The translations under genes and the position numbers were made by a program. This document shows positions 26,729-35,490 of a stretch of DNA of 64,000 nt, piece after piece. Where the stretch lies: positions 919,224 through 983,223 of the forward strand of contig LS998015.1 in assembly GCA_900498245.1 (NCBI GenBank), written 5' to 3'. The stretch's first letter is position 1. Every line of letters begins with the position of its first letter. The notes under the pieces are model-generated. The model had not been told where the DNA came from. It searched no databases and saw only the letters and a list, made by a program, of their open reading frames with translations. This DNA comes from Candidatus Zixiibacteriota bacterium (GTDB taxonomy: Bacteria; Zixibacteria; MSB-5A5; GN15; PGXB01).

Positions 26729-28342
26729 GTGGAAACAAATACCGAAAGAAACTATCTGAAAGAGCCCAGAGGCTGGAAATCGTGGGTCTTTACGCTCGAT
26801 CATAAACGTATCGGCCTCATGTATCTCTTTTCCATCATGGCTTCCTTCCTCCTGGGCGGGATTTTCGCCCTTCTGATTCGCCTGGAACTCCTTCACATCG
26901 GCGGGAAACATCTCATGGGCGCCGAAACCTATAATCAGGTCTTTACGTTGCACGGTGCCATAATGATTTTCCTCTTTATCATTCCCTCGATTCCGGCCGC
27001 GCTCGGTAATTTTGTCCTGCCGCAGATGCTCGGAGCCAAGGATGTCGCCTTCCCCCGATTAAATCTGGCCAGTTTCTATATCTATATTTTCGGAGCCATC
27101 TTCGCCGTTTACTCGATGGTGAGCAACGCCGCCGATACCGGCTGGACATTTTATACCCCCTACAGTACCACCACCAACACGGCCGTCATTTCCATGACCC
27201 TCGGGGTCTTTATCCTCGGATTTTCCTCCATTTTTACGGGAATAAATTTTATTGTCACGGTGCATAAACTGCGGCTCCCCGGAATGACTTGGTACAAAAT
27301 GCCCTTATTCGTCTGGGGTCTGTACGCCACCGCCATCATCCAGGTCCTGGCCACCCCGGTTCTGGGAATAACTCTGGTGTTGCTTATTCTGGAGCGCCTC
27401 TTCGGCATCGGCATATTCGATCCGGCCATGGGCGGCGACCCGATTCTATACCAGCATTTCTTCTGGTTCTATTCACATCCGGCAGTCTATATCATGATTC
27501 TTCCCGGCATGGGCATTATCAGCGAACTTATCCCGGTTTTCGCCCATCGCCGGATTTTCGGTTATAAGGCAATCGCCTATTCCTCGCTGGCGATTGCATT
27601 TGTCAGTTTTCTGGTCTGGGGCCACCATATGTTTGTCAGCGGGCAGTCGCAGTATGCTTCCATGATTTTCTCCTTCCTGACCTTTGTCGTGGCGATTCCG
27701 TCGGGTATTAAGGTTTTCAACTGGCTGGCCACCCTCTATAAAGGCTCCATCAGTTTCAATGCTCCGATGCTCTATGTCTTTTCCTTTCTGTTCCTTTTCA
27801 CCATCGGGGGATTGACCGGGATGTTCCTCGGGGCGCTGGCTACCGATGTCCATCTCCACGATACCTACTTTGTCGTGGCGCATTTCCATTATGTCATGAT
27901 GGGCGGGACGGTTATGGCGTTCCTCGGAGGTCTGCACTACTGGTGGCCGAAAATGTGGGGGAAAATGTACAGCGAACGCTGGGCAAGTCTTTCCGCGATC
28001 CTCGTCTTCCTCGGCTTTAACATCACTTTCTTCACGCAGTTCATTCTCGGCGCCAAAGGGATGCCCCGCCGCTACTACAATTATCTCGACCAGTATCGGC
28101 AACTTCACGCTTATTCGACCTACGGCTCATGGATCCTGGCCCTTGGCTTCATAATCATGGCCGTATATCTCATCCATTCGCTGTTCCGGGGGAAAAAGGC
28201 GCCCGGCAATCCCTGGGGCGGTCTGACCCTGGAGTGGACCAACAGTTCTCCGCCGCCGCCGGAAAATTTCATCGAAACCCCGGTACTGAAATACGGCCCG
28301 TACGATTACGACAAACTCCCCGCCGATGAAGTGAGCGGCTGA
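26729..28342 (+). CDS. coxA: cytochrome c oxidase subunit I
   Basis: About 537 residues and 12 transmembrane helices. Ligands visible include HGAIMIFLF (low-spin heme a), [18 protein letters not shown] with the CuB His-Tyr region, WGHHMF, and [10 protein letters not shown]. Starts at 26726 (TTG) and 26729 (GTG) are both possible; AAGGA at 26718-26722 better suits GTG. It is the proton-pumping catalytic subunit of the aa3-type oxidase. Confidence 0.97.
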   Translation: METNTERNYLKEPRGWKSWVFTLDHKRIGLMYLFSIMASFLLGGIFALLIRLELLHIGGKHLMGAETYNQVFTLHGAIMIFLFIIPSIPAALGNFVLPQMLGAKDVAFPRLNLASFYIYIFGAIFAVYSMVSNAADTGWTFYTPYSTTTNTAVISMTLGVFILGFSSIFTGINFIVTVHKLRLPGMTWYKMPLFVWGLYATAIIQVLATPVLGITLVLLILERLFGIGIFDPAMGGDPILYQHFFWFYSHPAVYIMILPGMGIISELIPVFAHRRIFGYKAIAYSSLAIAFVSFLVWGHHMFVSGQSQYASMIFSFLTFVVAIPSGIKVFNWLATLYKGSISFNAPMLYVFSFLFLFTIGGLTGMFLGALATDVHLHDTYFVVAHFHYVMMGGTVMAFLGGLHYWWPKMWGKMYSERWASLSAILVFLGFNITFFTQFILGAKGMPRRYYNYLDQYRQLHAYSTYGSWILALGFIIMAVYLIHSLFRGKKAPGNPWGGLTLEWTNSSPPPPENFIETPVLKYGPYDYDKLPADEVSG

Positions 28343-28350
28343 TCGAGAAT

Positions 28351-28998
28351 ATGGCAGAAGCAAATAATCATTCTCCTCATCTGGCCCACCATTTCAGCGA
28401 AATGGAGCAACAGCGCGATTCGGCCAAACTCGGCATGTGGATATTTCTCATAACCGAGATACTCCTCTTCGGCGGCTTATTCACCGCCTATACTATTTAC
28501 CGCTCCTGGCATCCGGATATGTTCTATAACGCCCACAAGTTTCTCGATATCTATCTCGGCACCACCAATACCGTTGTCCTGATTACCAGCTCTTTAACCA
28601 TGGCGCTGGCTATCCGCTCGATGCAGATCGGTCTGAAAAAAAGAACGATAATCTTTCTGACGATTACTCTAATTCTGGCGGCGGTCTTTCTTGTCATAAA
28701 ATTTTTCGAGTATCACCACAAATTCGAACTGGGTCAACTGCCGGGAAAATATTATACTTTCACGGGTATCGAAGGAACCAATCCGCATATCTTTTTCAGC
28801 ATGTACTTCATGATGACCGGTCTGCATGGAATTCATGTCATTGCCGGGATCTGTGTCATCGGGTGGCTGTTGCGTCAGACGATAAAGAACAGGTTTTCGC
28901 CGGAATATTATACCCCCCTCGAAATGACCGGCCTGTACTGGCACCTCGTCGATATAATCTGGATTTTTCTTTTCCCGCTCTTCTATCTGGTAGGATGA
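28351..28998 (+). CDS. coxC: cytochrome c oxidase subunit III
   Basis: A 215-residue polytopic protein with the subunit III signatures KLGMWIFLITEILLFGGLF and MTGLHGIHVIAGICVIGWL, ending TGLYWHLVDIIWIFLFPLFY. The gene is 8 bp after coxA and 4 bp before the small subunit IV gene. Confidence 0.96.
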   Translation: MAEANNHSPHLAHHFSEMEQQRDSAKLGMWIFLITEILLFGGLFTAYTIYRSWHPDMFYNAHKFLDIYLGTTNTVVLITSSLTMALAIRSMQIGLKKRTIIFLTITLILAAVFLVIKFFEYHHKFELGQLPGKYYTFTGIEGTNPHIFFSMYFMMTGLHGIHVIAGICVIGWLLRQTIKNRFSPEYYTPLEMTGLYWHLVDIIWIFLFPLFYLVG

Positions 28999-29002
28999 TT
29001 AA

Positions 29003-29419
29003 ATGAGTAATGATAAATCCCCCAGCGCCGTTCATATTGTCCCTCTACGCGTCTATTTAATGGTAGGTGCAGGGCTCCTGATACTGACCGCTTTGACCGT
29101 CTATATTTCGGAAATTCCCCTCGGAGGCTGGAACGTGGTGGTGGCGCTGTTGATCGCCTCCTTTAAGGCGCTCCTGGTGGCTTTTTTCTTCATGCATCTT
29201 CTTTACGACAAAAAGATATTTCTGATAATTCTGACAATCGCGATTCTGATGCTGGCCACATTTATTACTTTGACCATGTTTGATACGATGGAACGGGGAC
29301 GAATCAACCCGGCCTCGGCCATGCCTTATAAAGACAAGGCCGTAATTTATGAAAAGAATACTCAGCCGGCCGCCCCGACCGCCGATTCGAGTCGGGTCCC
29401 AGCCGATTCCGTAAAATAG
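29003..29419 (+). CDS. coxD: cytochrome c oxidase subunit IV (CoxD-like)
   Basis: 138 residues with three transmembrane helices and the subunit IV pattern VALLIASFKALLVAFFFMHL. A long Pro/Ala-rich C-terminal tail (about 35 residues) follows the last helix. Position after coxC supports the assignment. Confidence 0.88.
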   Translation: MSNDKSPSAVHIVPLRVYLMVGAGLLILTALTVYISEIPLGGWNVVVALLIASFKALLVAFFFMHLLYDKKIFLIILTIAILMLATFITLTMFDTMERGRINPASAMPYKDKAVIYEKNTQPAAPTADSSRVPADSVK

Positions 29420-29426
29420 TTTTTTC

Positions 29427-29454
29427 AATCCCGTCCGTTTCTGGCGGCGGGATT
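29427..29454. other. intercistronic hairpin before ctaA
   Basis: AATCCCGTCCG and CGGCGGGATT pair with one bulged base around TTTCTGG. No T-run follows on the plus strand, so it is more likely an mRNA stability or processing element between coxD and ctaA than a terminator. Confidence 0.4.
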
Positions 29455-29484
29455 AAATAATTTATAGAGGGAGGATGCACAGGC

Positions 29485-30417
29485 ATGAAGAAATTCCGCC
29501 AACTTGCATTTGTGACCACGCTGGTCACCTATTTTGCCATTTTCATGGGCGGCCTGGTGCGGGTCTCGGGAGCGGGACTGGGGTGTCCCGACTGGCCCAA
29601 ATGCTTCGGGCGATGGTTCCCGCCGACCAATGTCGGCCAACTGCCCCCTGATATCGATCCCAGTCTTTTCAATCTGACTCTGGCCTGGATCGAGTATATC
29701 AATCGCCTGGCGGGCGTCATATTGGGACTCTTGATTCTGATAATCGCCCTCTGGGCCATCAAGAGTTACCGTAAGGTTCCCCGCATAATCATCCCGTCGG
29801 TAATAGCCGCTCTGCTGGTGGCCTTTCAGGGATGGCAGGGGGGACAGGTTGTCACCTCGGAATTGCGCCAACTCTATGTTTCGATTCATATGGGTCTGGC
29901 CTTCATAATCGTATCCCTAATGATATATATAACACAGAATGCTTATTATGTCGATTACCCCGATGACGAGAAAGGCGCGACCTATCCGAAAGGTATTTCC
30001 CTCTATATCGTCATTCTCTGGGTACTGACGATGGTGCAGGTTATCATGGGAACCGAGATTCGCTCCCTTTTGGAATATATGCCGAAACGGTTTCCGCTTC
30101 TTTCCTCCACGGAATGGCTCGGGAAGGCCGGGGCCATCGTTTATATCCATGCCTTTCTGGGGATTTCCATCGCCGTCGGCGCCTGGCAGACCGCCGTCAA
30201 GATATTCCGGGAAAGCAAGAACCCGTCTTCGATCGTCCGAGTCGGGGCCTGGGGGATAATGATCCTGGCGCTCCTGCAGGTCCTGGTCGGGGCGATTCTA
30301 TCCATTGTCGGGCTTCCCGAAGTGATGCGGATATTTCATCTCTGGATCGCCGCTCTTTTGATAGGGATTATGCTTGTCCTATACTCGGCCTTGAAACAGT
30401 ACAGGAGGATACAATGA
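29485..30417 (+). CDS. ctaA: heme A synthase (COX15/CtaA)
   Basis: 310 residues, eight predicted helices. Family motifs include GGLVRVSGAGLGCPDWPKCF at residues 18-37, EYINRLAGVILGL and VSIHMGLAFIIVSL, with the paired His near SIHM and YIHAFLG. CtaA oxidises heme O (made by CtaB, 15968-16924) to heme A for the oxidase. A GAGGGAGGA ribosome site precedes it. Its TGA overlaps the ATG of the next SCO gene. Confidence 0.94.
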   Translation: MKKFRQLAFVTTLVTYFAIFMGGLVRVSGAGLGCPDWPKCFGRWFPPTNVGQLPPDIDPSLFNLTLAWIEYINRLAGVILGLLILIIALWAIKSYRKVPRIIIPSVIAALLVAFQGWQGGQVVTSELRQLYVSIHMGLAFIIVSLMIYITQNAYYVDYPDDEKGATYPKGISLYIVILWVLTMVQVIMGTEIRSLLEYMPKRFPLLSSTEWLGKAGAIVYIHAFLGISIAVGAWQTAVKIFRESKNPSSIVRVGAWGIMILALLQVLVGAILSIVGLPEVMRIFHLWIAALLIGIMLVLYSALKQYRRIQ

Positions 30418-31019
30418 ATTCCGGTACGAAATTTCTGAAAATATTGGTCTGGACGGCCGCCGCCTTTTTTGTTCTGGCGGTGGCGGCCCTTCTGGTGCTC
30501 AATAAAGCCAGCCAATCCCGGGCCGAAATCCCGGTGCTGGGTCAGTTGCCCGCTTTCACTTTCACCGCTCAGGACGGTCAACCGTTCGGGCGGGACAACA
30601 TGATGGGCAAAATAAACGTGGTCGATTTCATTTTTACCCACTGCAAGGGCCCCTGCCCGGTGATGGCAAGCAAGATGTCCAACCTGTACAAACTTTATGC
30701 CGGTTCGGATAAGGTCCAATTCATTTCCATCTCGGTCGATCCCGAAAATGATTCTCTTTCTATCCTGCGGGAATATGCCGCCCGTCAGGGCGTGACCGAC
30801 AACCGCTGGGTCTTCCTGCGGGCTCCGCTCGATTCGGTTGTCCAACTGTCCGAAAAAGGATTCATGATCGCCGCCGATGACCTCCCCGCCGGGCACAGCA
30901 CCAAATTTATTCTGGTTGACGGCCAGGGGCAGATTCGCGGCTACTATGACGGTCTCGATGACGCCAGTCTGGAAATCATGAAAACCCATATCCGCGAACT
31001 GGCGCAGCATATGAAATGA
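30414..31019 (+). CDS. SCO1/SenC family protein 2
   Basis: 201 residues, starting at the ATG overlapping the ctaA stop, with AGGAGG just upstream. One N-terminal helix anchors a thioredoxin-like domain. The family's CxxxC is present as THCKGPCPVM, with a spacing longer than in the first SCO, and the copper-ligand His lies in LPAGHSTKFIL. The open frame extends upstream inside ctaA, but that part is out-of-frame noise. Two SCO paralogues in one operon may serve different steps. Confidence 0.9.
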   Translation: MNSGTKFLKILVWTAAAFFVLAVAALLVLNKASQSRAEIPVLGQLPAFTFTAQDGQPFGRDNMMGKINVVDFIFTHCKGPCPVMASKMSNLYKLYAGSDKVQFISISVDPENDSLSILREYAARQGVTDNRWVFLRAPLDSVVQLSEKGFMIAADDLPAGHSTKFILVDGQGQIRGYYDGLDDASLEIMKTHIRELAQHMK

Positions 31020-31429
31020 CCATACATTCTTTTCCAACTATCGATGCCATTCTGAATCTCATCAGTGCCGTCTTGCTTCTATCCGGATATGTTTATATCA
31101 AAAGGGGCCGGCCCGATATTCATAAAAAATTTATGCTTTCGGCCCTCGGTTCGTCATTTCTATTCTTGATTTTCTATTTGATTTATCACAGCCAGGTCGG
31201 TTCGGTCCCTTATCCTCGTCACGATTGGACCCGTCCCCTTTATTTTGCCATTCTCATCCCTCACAGTATCCTGGCCGGGCTCGTGGTGCCTTTTATCCTG
31301 ACGGCGGTCTGGTTCGCCCTCAAAGGCAAATTCGACAAGCACAAAAAACTGGTCCGCTGGGTCTGGCCGGTATGGATGTTTGTCTCCTTGAGCGGTATCG
31401 CCGTATATATTATGTTATATAGGATTTAG
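31016..31429 (+). CDS. DUF420/CtaM-like membrane protein
   Basis: 137 residues with four transmembrane helices and conserved His in RGRPDIHKKFMLSALGSSF, YLIYHSQVG and ILIPHSILAGLVVP. This is DUF420 (YozB/CtaM-like). CtaM of Staphylococcus is needed for maturation of the heme A oxidase, which fits the location after ctaA and SCO. It overlaps the SCO stop by 4 bp. Confidence 0.9.
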   Translation: MTIHSFPTIDAILNLISAVLLLSGYVYIKRGRPDIHKKFMLSALGSSFLFLIFYLIYHSQVGSVPYPRHDWTRPLYFAILIPHSILAGLVVPFILTAVWFALKGKFDKHKKLVRWVWPVWMFVSLSGIAVYIMLYRI

Positions 31430-31435
31430 AAAATT

Positions 31436-31864
31436 ATGCCCTGCTCGAACTATACCGAACTGCTCAAACTTGCTCTCGACAAAAACGACTGCATCGCCCG
31501 GTTCGGATTAAAAAAGGCCAGTTGCGGTCAAACGGTCGGCGGGGCGATTCTCCTGCCATACATCAAAGGTCTAAAAGGGGAGCATCTATTGGAGGGGCGT
31601 CTGCGCGATTTCGTTCCCGATTTGGACAAATTCGACCCCCAGGAATCGTTTCTTCTTTTCAAGCAGTTTTATTCTCTTCGGGCCGCCCTTTCGGTCCTTC
31701 TGGGGAGAACCAATGGCGGCCGGGACGAGGCCTTTGTGATCGATCAGGTCGATTATGACGACAACGGGACCTCGCTTTACGGCATGATCTCGGTCGCTAT
31801 GGTGGCGAAAGATATGGAGGCCTGTGAAGGTTGCGGCTGTCAATTACCGAAACTGACGGAATGA
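31436..31864 (+). CDS. Cys-containing protein of unknown function, remotely IscU-like
   Basis: 142 residues, cytosolic, no signal. Cys occur at positions 3, 19 and 30 (MPCSNY, KNDCIARFGL, KKASCGQTVGG) and in a C-terminal CEGCGC cluster. The segment FGLKKASCGQTVGGAILLPY followed by IKG resembles the strand-CG-helix pattern of IscU/NifU scaffolds, but similarity is weak. It begins 6 bp after the DUF420 gene and is the last full-size gene of the respiratory operon. Metal or Fe-S handling is an inference. Confidence 0.65.
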   Translation: MPCSNYTELLKLALDKNDCIARFGLKKASCGQTVGGAILLPYIKGLKGEHLLEGRLRDFVPDLDKFDPQESFLLFKQFYSLRAALSVLLGRTNGGRDEAFVIDQVDYDDNGTSLYGMISVAMVAKDMEACEGCGCQLPKLTE

Positions 31865-32016
31865 CGAATGGTTTGTCCATTTATTTTTCAAATCATCTCT
31901 TGACATCCCGGGCCGGCCTTAATTTATTGCGAGAGACAACAAGAGAGATTTACTTCTGAGCGCATTGTAAACCGATACTCTTGGTTTTGTCATTAGTAAT
32001 CATTTATGCCTGATTG

Positions 32017-32044
32017 ATGTTCCCCGGTTAGCCATGGGGAACAT
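32017..32044 (+). promoter_or_regulatory. leader hairpin upstream of peptide 3
   Basis: ATGTTCCCC at 32017-32025 and GGGGAACAT at 32036-32044 are a perfect 9-bp inverted repeat, with an inner GG-TTAG-CC stem. It lies 29 bp before the peptide 3 start and has no T-run, so it could be an operator or an RNA leader structure. Confidence 0.5.
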
Positions 32045-32073
32045 ATTTAAACCCATATATAGGAGGCGCGGTA

Positions 32074-32166
32074 ATGAGAATTATCGTCCACGGCAAACGG
32101 ATGCCGAAACCCTGCCCGGGCAAACATATTTGCGGGGTCCTGTTGCTGATTTGCCCGGTCCCCTGA
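32074..32166 (+). CDS. candidate RiPP precursor peptide 3 (30 aa)
   Basis: It has an AGGAGGCG ribosome site at 32061-32068, 5 bp before the ATG. The first half, MRIIVHGKRMPKPCPGK, follows the pattern of peptides 1 and 2 (M-R/K-I-I/V, a Lys at position 8, KPC at 12-14). The second half is hydrophobic with two more Cys and ends CPVP. Its own terminator follows 27 bp after the stop. No maturase is adjacent; the radical SAM enzymes at 12-15 kb could act in trans (inference). It is separated from the respiratory operon by 210 bp containing only a hairpin. Confidence 0.72.
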   Translation: MRIIVHGKRMPKPCPGKHICGVLLLICPVP

Positions 32167-32193
32167 TTCCACCACCGCTCAAGTTATGATAAA

Positions 32194-32222
32194 ACGCCGG
32201 CCCGGGGAGCCGGCGTTTTTTA
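32194..32222 (+). terminator. terminator after peptide 3
   Basis: ACGCCGGC and GCCGGCGT form a perfect 8-bp stem around CCGGGGA, followed by TTTTTTATTT. It closes a transcript that would carry only the 30-residue peptide or the end of the respiratory operon. Confidence 0.92.
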
Positions 32223-32426
32223 TTTCGGCGGTCGTGAATCGCAAGACCTCCCCATTCGCTCAAATTTTAAACAGTTTCCGCCTGACGGCAGTATAACCAT
32301 TAGTTGATAACAGGACGGCATTTCATTTGCGCAAATGGGACAATGTATGACAGATAAGCGATTGAAATAGAATAATAAAGTTATTGATATGGCCCTCTCA
32401 GTCGGGGGCGGGAAAGGATGGCAGGA

Positions 32427-33287
32427 ATGAGAAAATCGGCAAAAATCTTCACACTGTTGATATTGACTTGCATCGGAGCGACCGCATTTGGGGCGGTCCC
32501 GCCCAGTTACAACGGGGTCGTGAGTCTCGAAAATAAGGTCGTTATTCCCGGTCAGAATTTTACCGTCAAGGTTTGGCTGAGCCATAATAATATGGCCATC
32601 ACCTCCCTCAAAATCCCCCTGGAGATCAGCAGCCCCTACCTGACCTGCAATTATGTCGATATGACCACCGGCACCCTGAAGAAGGCCGATGTCGAGGGGT
32701 ATTATATCGTTCAGGGACAGCGGATCGAACTTTCCTATATCCCGGCGGTCGTTTTTCCTCTGCCGACCATTACCGAGGATTCGGGACTGATCGCGACCCT
32801 CTATTTTACCGCTTCGGCTTCCGCACCCAACACCACGGTTCAGATCGATTCCCTTTATAAAGACTCGACTTTCACTTTTAACGATTCTTTATATCATATC
32901 TGGACCAGATTAGAATTCACCGATGACCAGGGCCTTTTGACCACCATTCCGAATTTCACCCCTGGCACGGTCGAAATCCGCCACTCGACCGATATTCCCG
33001 ATGAACAGAAAGGCCTCTTGCCCGCCACCCTTGAATTGGGTCAGAATTACCCCAACCCTTTTAATCCCTCGACCGCCATTTCTTTTTCCCTGCCCGCCCG
33101 AAGCGCGGTCCGGCTGGATGTCTTCAACCTGCTGGGGCAGAAGATAATGACTCTGGCCGACGGTGACTATCCGGCGGGCGTCCATACTGTTACCTGGAAT
33201 GCATCGGACGTCCCCAGCGGCATATATTTCTATCGTTTGACAACCGACGAAGGAAAATTGACCCGAAAGATGCTTCTAATGAAATAA
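32427..33287 (+). CDS. secreted protein with FCB-type C-terminal sorting domain
   Basis: 286 residues from the ATG at 32427, which suits the GGAAAGGA ribosome site better than the in-frame ATG at 32418. A signal peptide (MRKSAKIFTLLILTCIGATA) leads a cohesin-like or beta-sandwich domain of about 155 residues (NKVVIPGQNFTVKVWLSHN, LIATLYFTASA). The last 80 residues are the T9SS/FlgD-Ig-like sorting domain: LGQNYPNPFNPSTAISFSL, VFNLLGQKI, SGIYFYRL and a basic end KMLLMK. Probably displayed on or released from the cell surface. No enzyme motif is seen. Confidence 0.88.
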   Translation: MRKSAKIFTLLILTCIGATAFGAVPPSYNGVVSLENKVVIPGQNFTVKVWLSHNNMAITSLKIPLEISSPYLTCNYVDMTTGTLKKADVEGYYIVQGQRIELSYIPAVVFPLPTITEDSGLIATLYFTASASAPNTTVQIDSLYKDSTFTFNDSLYHIWTRLEFTDDQGLLTTIPNFTPGTVEIRHSTDIPDEQKGLLPATLELGQNYPNPFNPSTAISFSLPARSAVRLDVFNLLGQKIMTLADGDYPAGVHTVTWNASDVPSGIYFYRLTTDEGKLTRKMLLMK

Positions 33288-33312
33288 AATTTTAGTCTCC
33301 TCCTGCCGACTA

Positions 33313-33355
33313 AATATGAGGATACCGCCGATTATGGGGTTCCTCATATTTTTTT
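33313..33355 (+). terminator. terminator after the sorted secreted protein
   Basis: AATATGAGGA and TCCTCATATT form a perfect 10-bp stem followed by TTTTT. The T-run ends only 7 bp before the ATG of the kinase gene. Confidence 0.88.
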
Positions 33356-33362
33356 GACATTT

Positions 33363-35018
33363 ATGCAGTTGGATATAAAAACAGACACCCGGCCCGAAAT
33401 CGATGATTACGAAATCATCGAAAAAATCGGGCAGGGGGGGATCGCCGAAATCTACAAGGCGCGCCAGAAATCCCTGGGGCGGCATGTGGCCATCAAGGTT
33501 CTTTTTCCGGACCTGATTAACGATCCCGATATCGTTCGCCGTTTCGACCGCGAGGCCAACACTATCGCCGCTCTCAATCATCCCAACATCGTGCACGTCA
33601 TCGATAAGGGCATCGCCGCCGGGCGGTACTATTTTATTATGGAACACGTCGACGGCACCTCCTTCAAAGAAATAATCGGCGACAGCAAATACTCCATCCA
33701 GGAAAAACTGGAACTCCTCGTGATGGTCCTCAAAGGGCTCGATTACGCCCACAAGAACGGGGTGATTCACCGCGATATAAAACCGGCCAATATCCTCATC
33801 GATAAAAACGGCAATGCCCTTCTGGCCGACTTCGGCATCGCCCGCGTTCCCGGCAAAGGCGAGCAGGAAAACACCAAATCCGATATCATCATGGGCACAA
33901 TCGCCTATATGTCCCCGGAACAGCGCGAGAGTTCCGCCAGTGTCGATTTGACCACCGATATTTTTTCCATCGGCGTGATGATCTATGAAATTCTTGTCGG
34001 GAAACGTCCCGCCGGACGATTCAAACTTCCCTCCGAAGTCAACAGCACCGTTTCCAGGCGATTTGACGACATCATCGCCAGGTGTCTCGCCGAATCCCCC
34101 GCTGATCGCTACCAAACGGCGGTCGAATTAAAAAATGATCTGCTCAATGTCATCTCCGGACGGGCCCGGAGCGGCGCCATTTTCAAAGGGGAAATAATCG
34201 GAGTCGAGAACCTCATCGGCAAATGCCAGCACCTCGATACTATCCGCGATTCCAAATTCAGTTCCACCGTCCTCGTGGAAAACAAGGAGACCCGCGAACT
34301 TTATATCATCAAGAAAAACGAAAAATCGGGCGCCGGTCTCAAGGAATCACGGATTCTGGCCAACCTGAAACATAAAAATATTATCAACATCCTCGGTGCC
34401 GGCGGGGACAACCGCCGCCTGATCGTGATGACCGAATATGCCCCCGGAGGGTCCCTCGCCGACCGCATGATCCGGCCTTACCCCTATGATAAAGCGATGG
34501 AAATAATGATCGAGGTCGCCGAGGGGCTCGATTTTGTTCACAAAAATAATATCGTGCACGGCAACCTGAGGCCGTCCAATATTCTTTTCACCAAGGAAAA
34601 CCGCGTCAAATTGACCGATTTCGGCCTGCCCCCGCACTACAACATGGCCGAGAAAAACTGGTATGTCGCCCCGGAACGGCGCAACAGCCGGCAGGGCGAT
34701 ATCTACGCCATGGGCGTCATATTGCACCAGATGCTTTTCGGCAAGAATCCGGTCTATGATCGGGCGGGAAAACTGTTCCTGGGAAACTTGCAGAAGACCA
34801 TTCCGGCGCCGTTGTATGAAATCATGAACAAACTTCTGGCAATCCGTACTACCCAAAGATATCGCGCTATTGACGAATTCCTGAATGACTGGGATGCGTT
34901 TAAAGTTAGTATCACTCACACCCACGCTCCACTCGAAACCCCGCCGGCGCGCAAGATATCCGCTTCAGCCGGTTGGCTGAAAAAACTCTTGCAGTCTTTA
35001 AAAATCTTTAAGAATTAA
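33363..35018 (+). CDS. tandem Ser/Thr kinase-pseudokinase fusion
   Basis: 551 residues, no membrane helix. The first kinase domain is complete: GQGGIAEIYKA loop at 24-34, Lys45 in VAIKV, HRDIKPANIL at 136-145, DFG at 156-158 and SPE at 184-186. A second kinase-like domain follows (about 280-520). It keeps a Lys in LYIIKK and DFG at 419-421, but the glycine loop is gone and the catalytic HRDLKPxN is changed to HGNLRPSN (Asp to Asn at 401, Lys to Arg at 403). It is therefore a likely pseudokinase that regulates the first domain. No ribosome site is visible before the ATG. Confidence 0.92.
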   Translation: MQLDIKTDTRPEIDDYEIIEKIGQGGIAEIYKARQKSLGRHVAIKVLFPDLINDPDIVRRFDREANTIAALNHPNIVHVIDKGIAAGRYYFIMEHVDGTSFKEIIGDSKYSIQEKLELLVMVLKGLDYAHKNGVIHRDIKPANILIDKNGNALLADFGIARVPGKGEQENTKSDIIMGTIAYMSPEQRESSASVDLTTDIFSIGVMIYEILVGKRPAGRFKLPSEVNSTVSRRFDDIIARCLAESPADRYQTAVELKNDLLNVISGRARSGAIFKGEIIGVENLIGKCQHLDTIRDSKFSSTVLVENKETRELYIIKKNEKSGAGLKESRILANLKHKNIINILGAGGDNRRLIVMTEYAPGGSLADRMIRPYPYDKAMEIMIEVAEGLDFVHKNNIVHGNLRPSNILFTKENRVKLTDFGLPPHYNMAEKNWYVAPERRNSRQGDIYAMGVILHQMLFGKNPVYDRAGKLFLGNLQKTIPAPLYEIMNKLLAIRTTQRYRAIDEFLNDWDAFKVSITHTHAPLETPPARKISASAGWLKKLLQSLKIFKN

Positions 35019-35088
35019 TTGAGCGCTTCGTCGGGGCCGTAAGGACTACCCTCATGGGTCTCAATGATGGCTTGATACCGTTATTGAA

Positions 35089-35490
35089 TCACGGCGCAGA
35101 ATGCCGGCCGGGAGCCGTTTTTCTTTGTCGATACCACGACCACAAGAATCGCATGCCATAAATAATAAGGGCATATAAAAGGATACAAAATATCCACGCT
35201 TCCGGATTTGATACAATGAAGCTCTCGCGACCTTTCAATTCCCATGCCAGTCCCACTGGCTCCATTAATGAGAAAACCAGCATGGCCGGAACGGCCAATA
35301 TTAGGCTGATATCTACCAGCGCCAGACCCGCCGGTTGCAGAAATTTCGGATAGCCAACGTCAAGTGCCATGTGAGCATTCCCGACAAGTAATCCAACTAT
35401 AACGGCCGACAAAACAAAGGAAGAAAGCATTCTTTTTTTCATGAAGGTTGACCATTTGGTCCGCGAACTCTGATCTGATTTATCCATCAT
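35089..35490 (-). CDS. three-helix membrane protein of unknown function
   Basis: 133 residues with three transmembrane helices (SSFVLSAVIVGLLVGNAHMA, ALVDISLILAVPAMLVFSLM, IFCILLYALIIYGMRFLW) and a basic tail. Two ATGs stand at the start after GAAGGAT; an ATG at residue 17 (MKKRML) would also give a normal membrane protein. No family recognised. It is convergent with the kinase gene. Confidence 0.6.
   Translation of the reverse strand: MMDKSDQSSRTKWSTFMKKRMLSSFVLSAVIVGLLVGNAHMALDVGYPKFLQPAGLALVDISLILAVPAMLVFSLMEPVGLAWELKGRESFIVSNPEAWIFCILLYALIIYGMRFLWSWYRQRKTAPGRHSAP

Noticed and set aside
30114..30413. Upstream extension of the second SCO gene by 100 codons
   Set aside because: It lies inside ctaA in another frame; the ATG at 30414 with AGGAGG upstream and a 4-bp overlap is the natural start.
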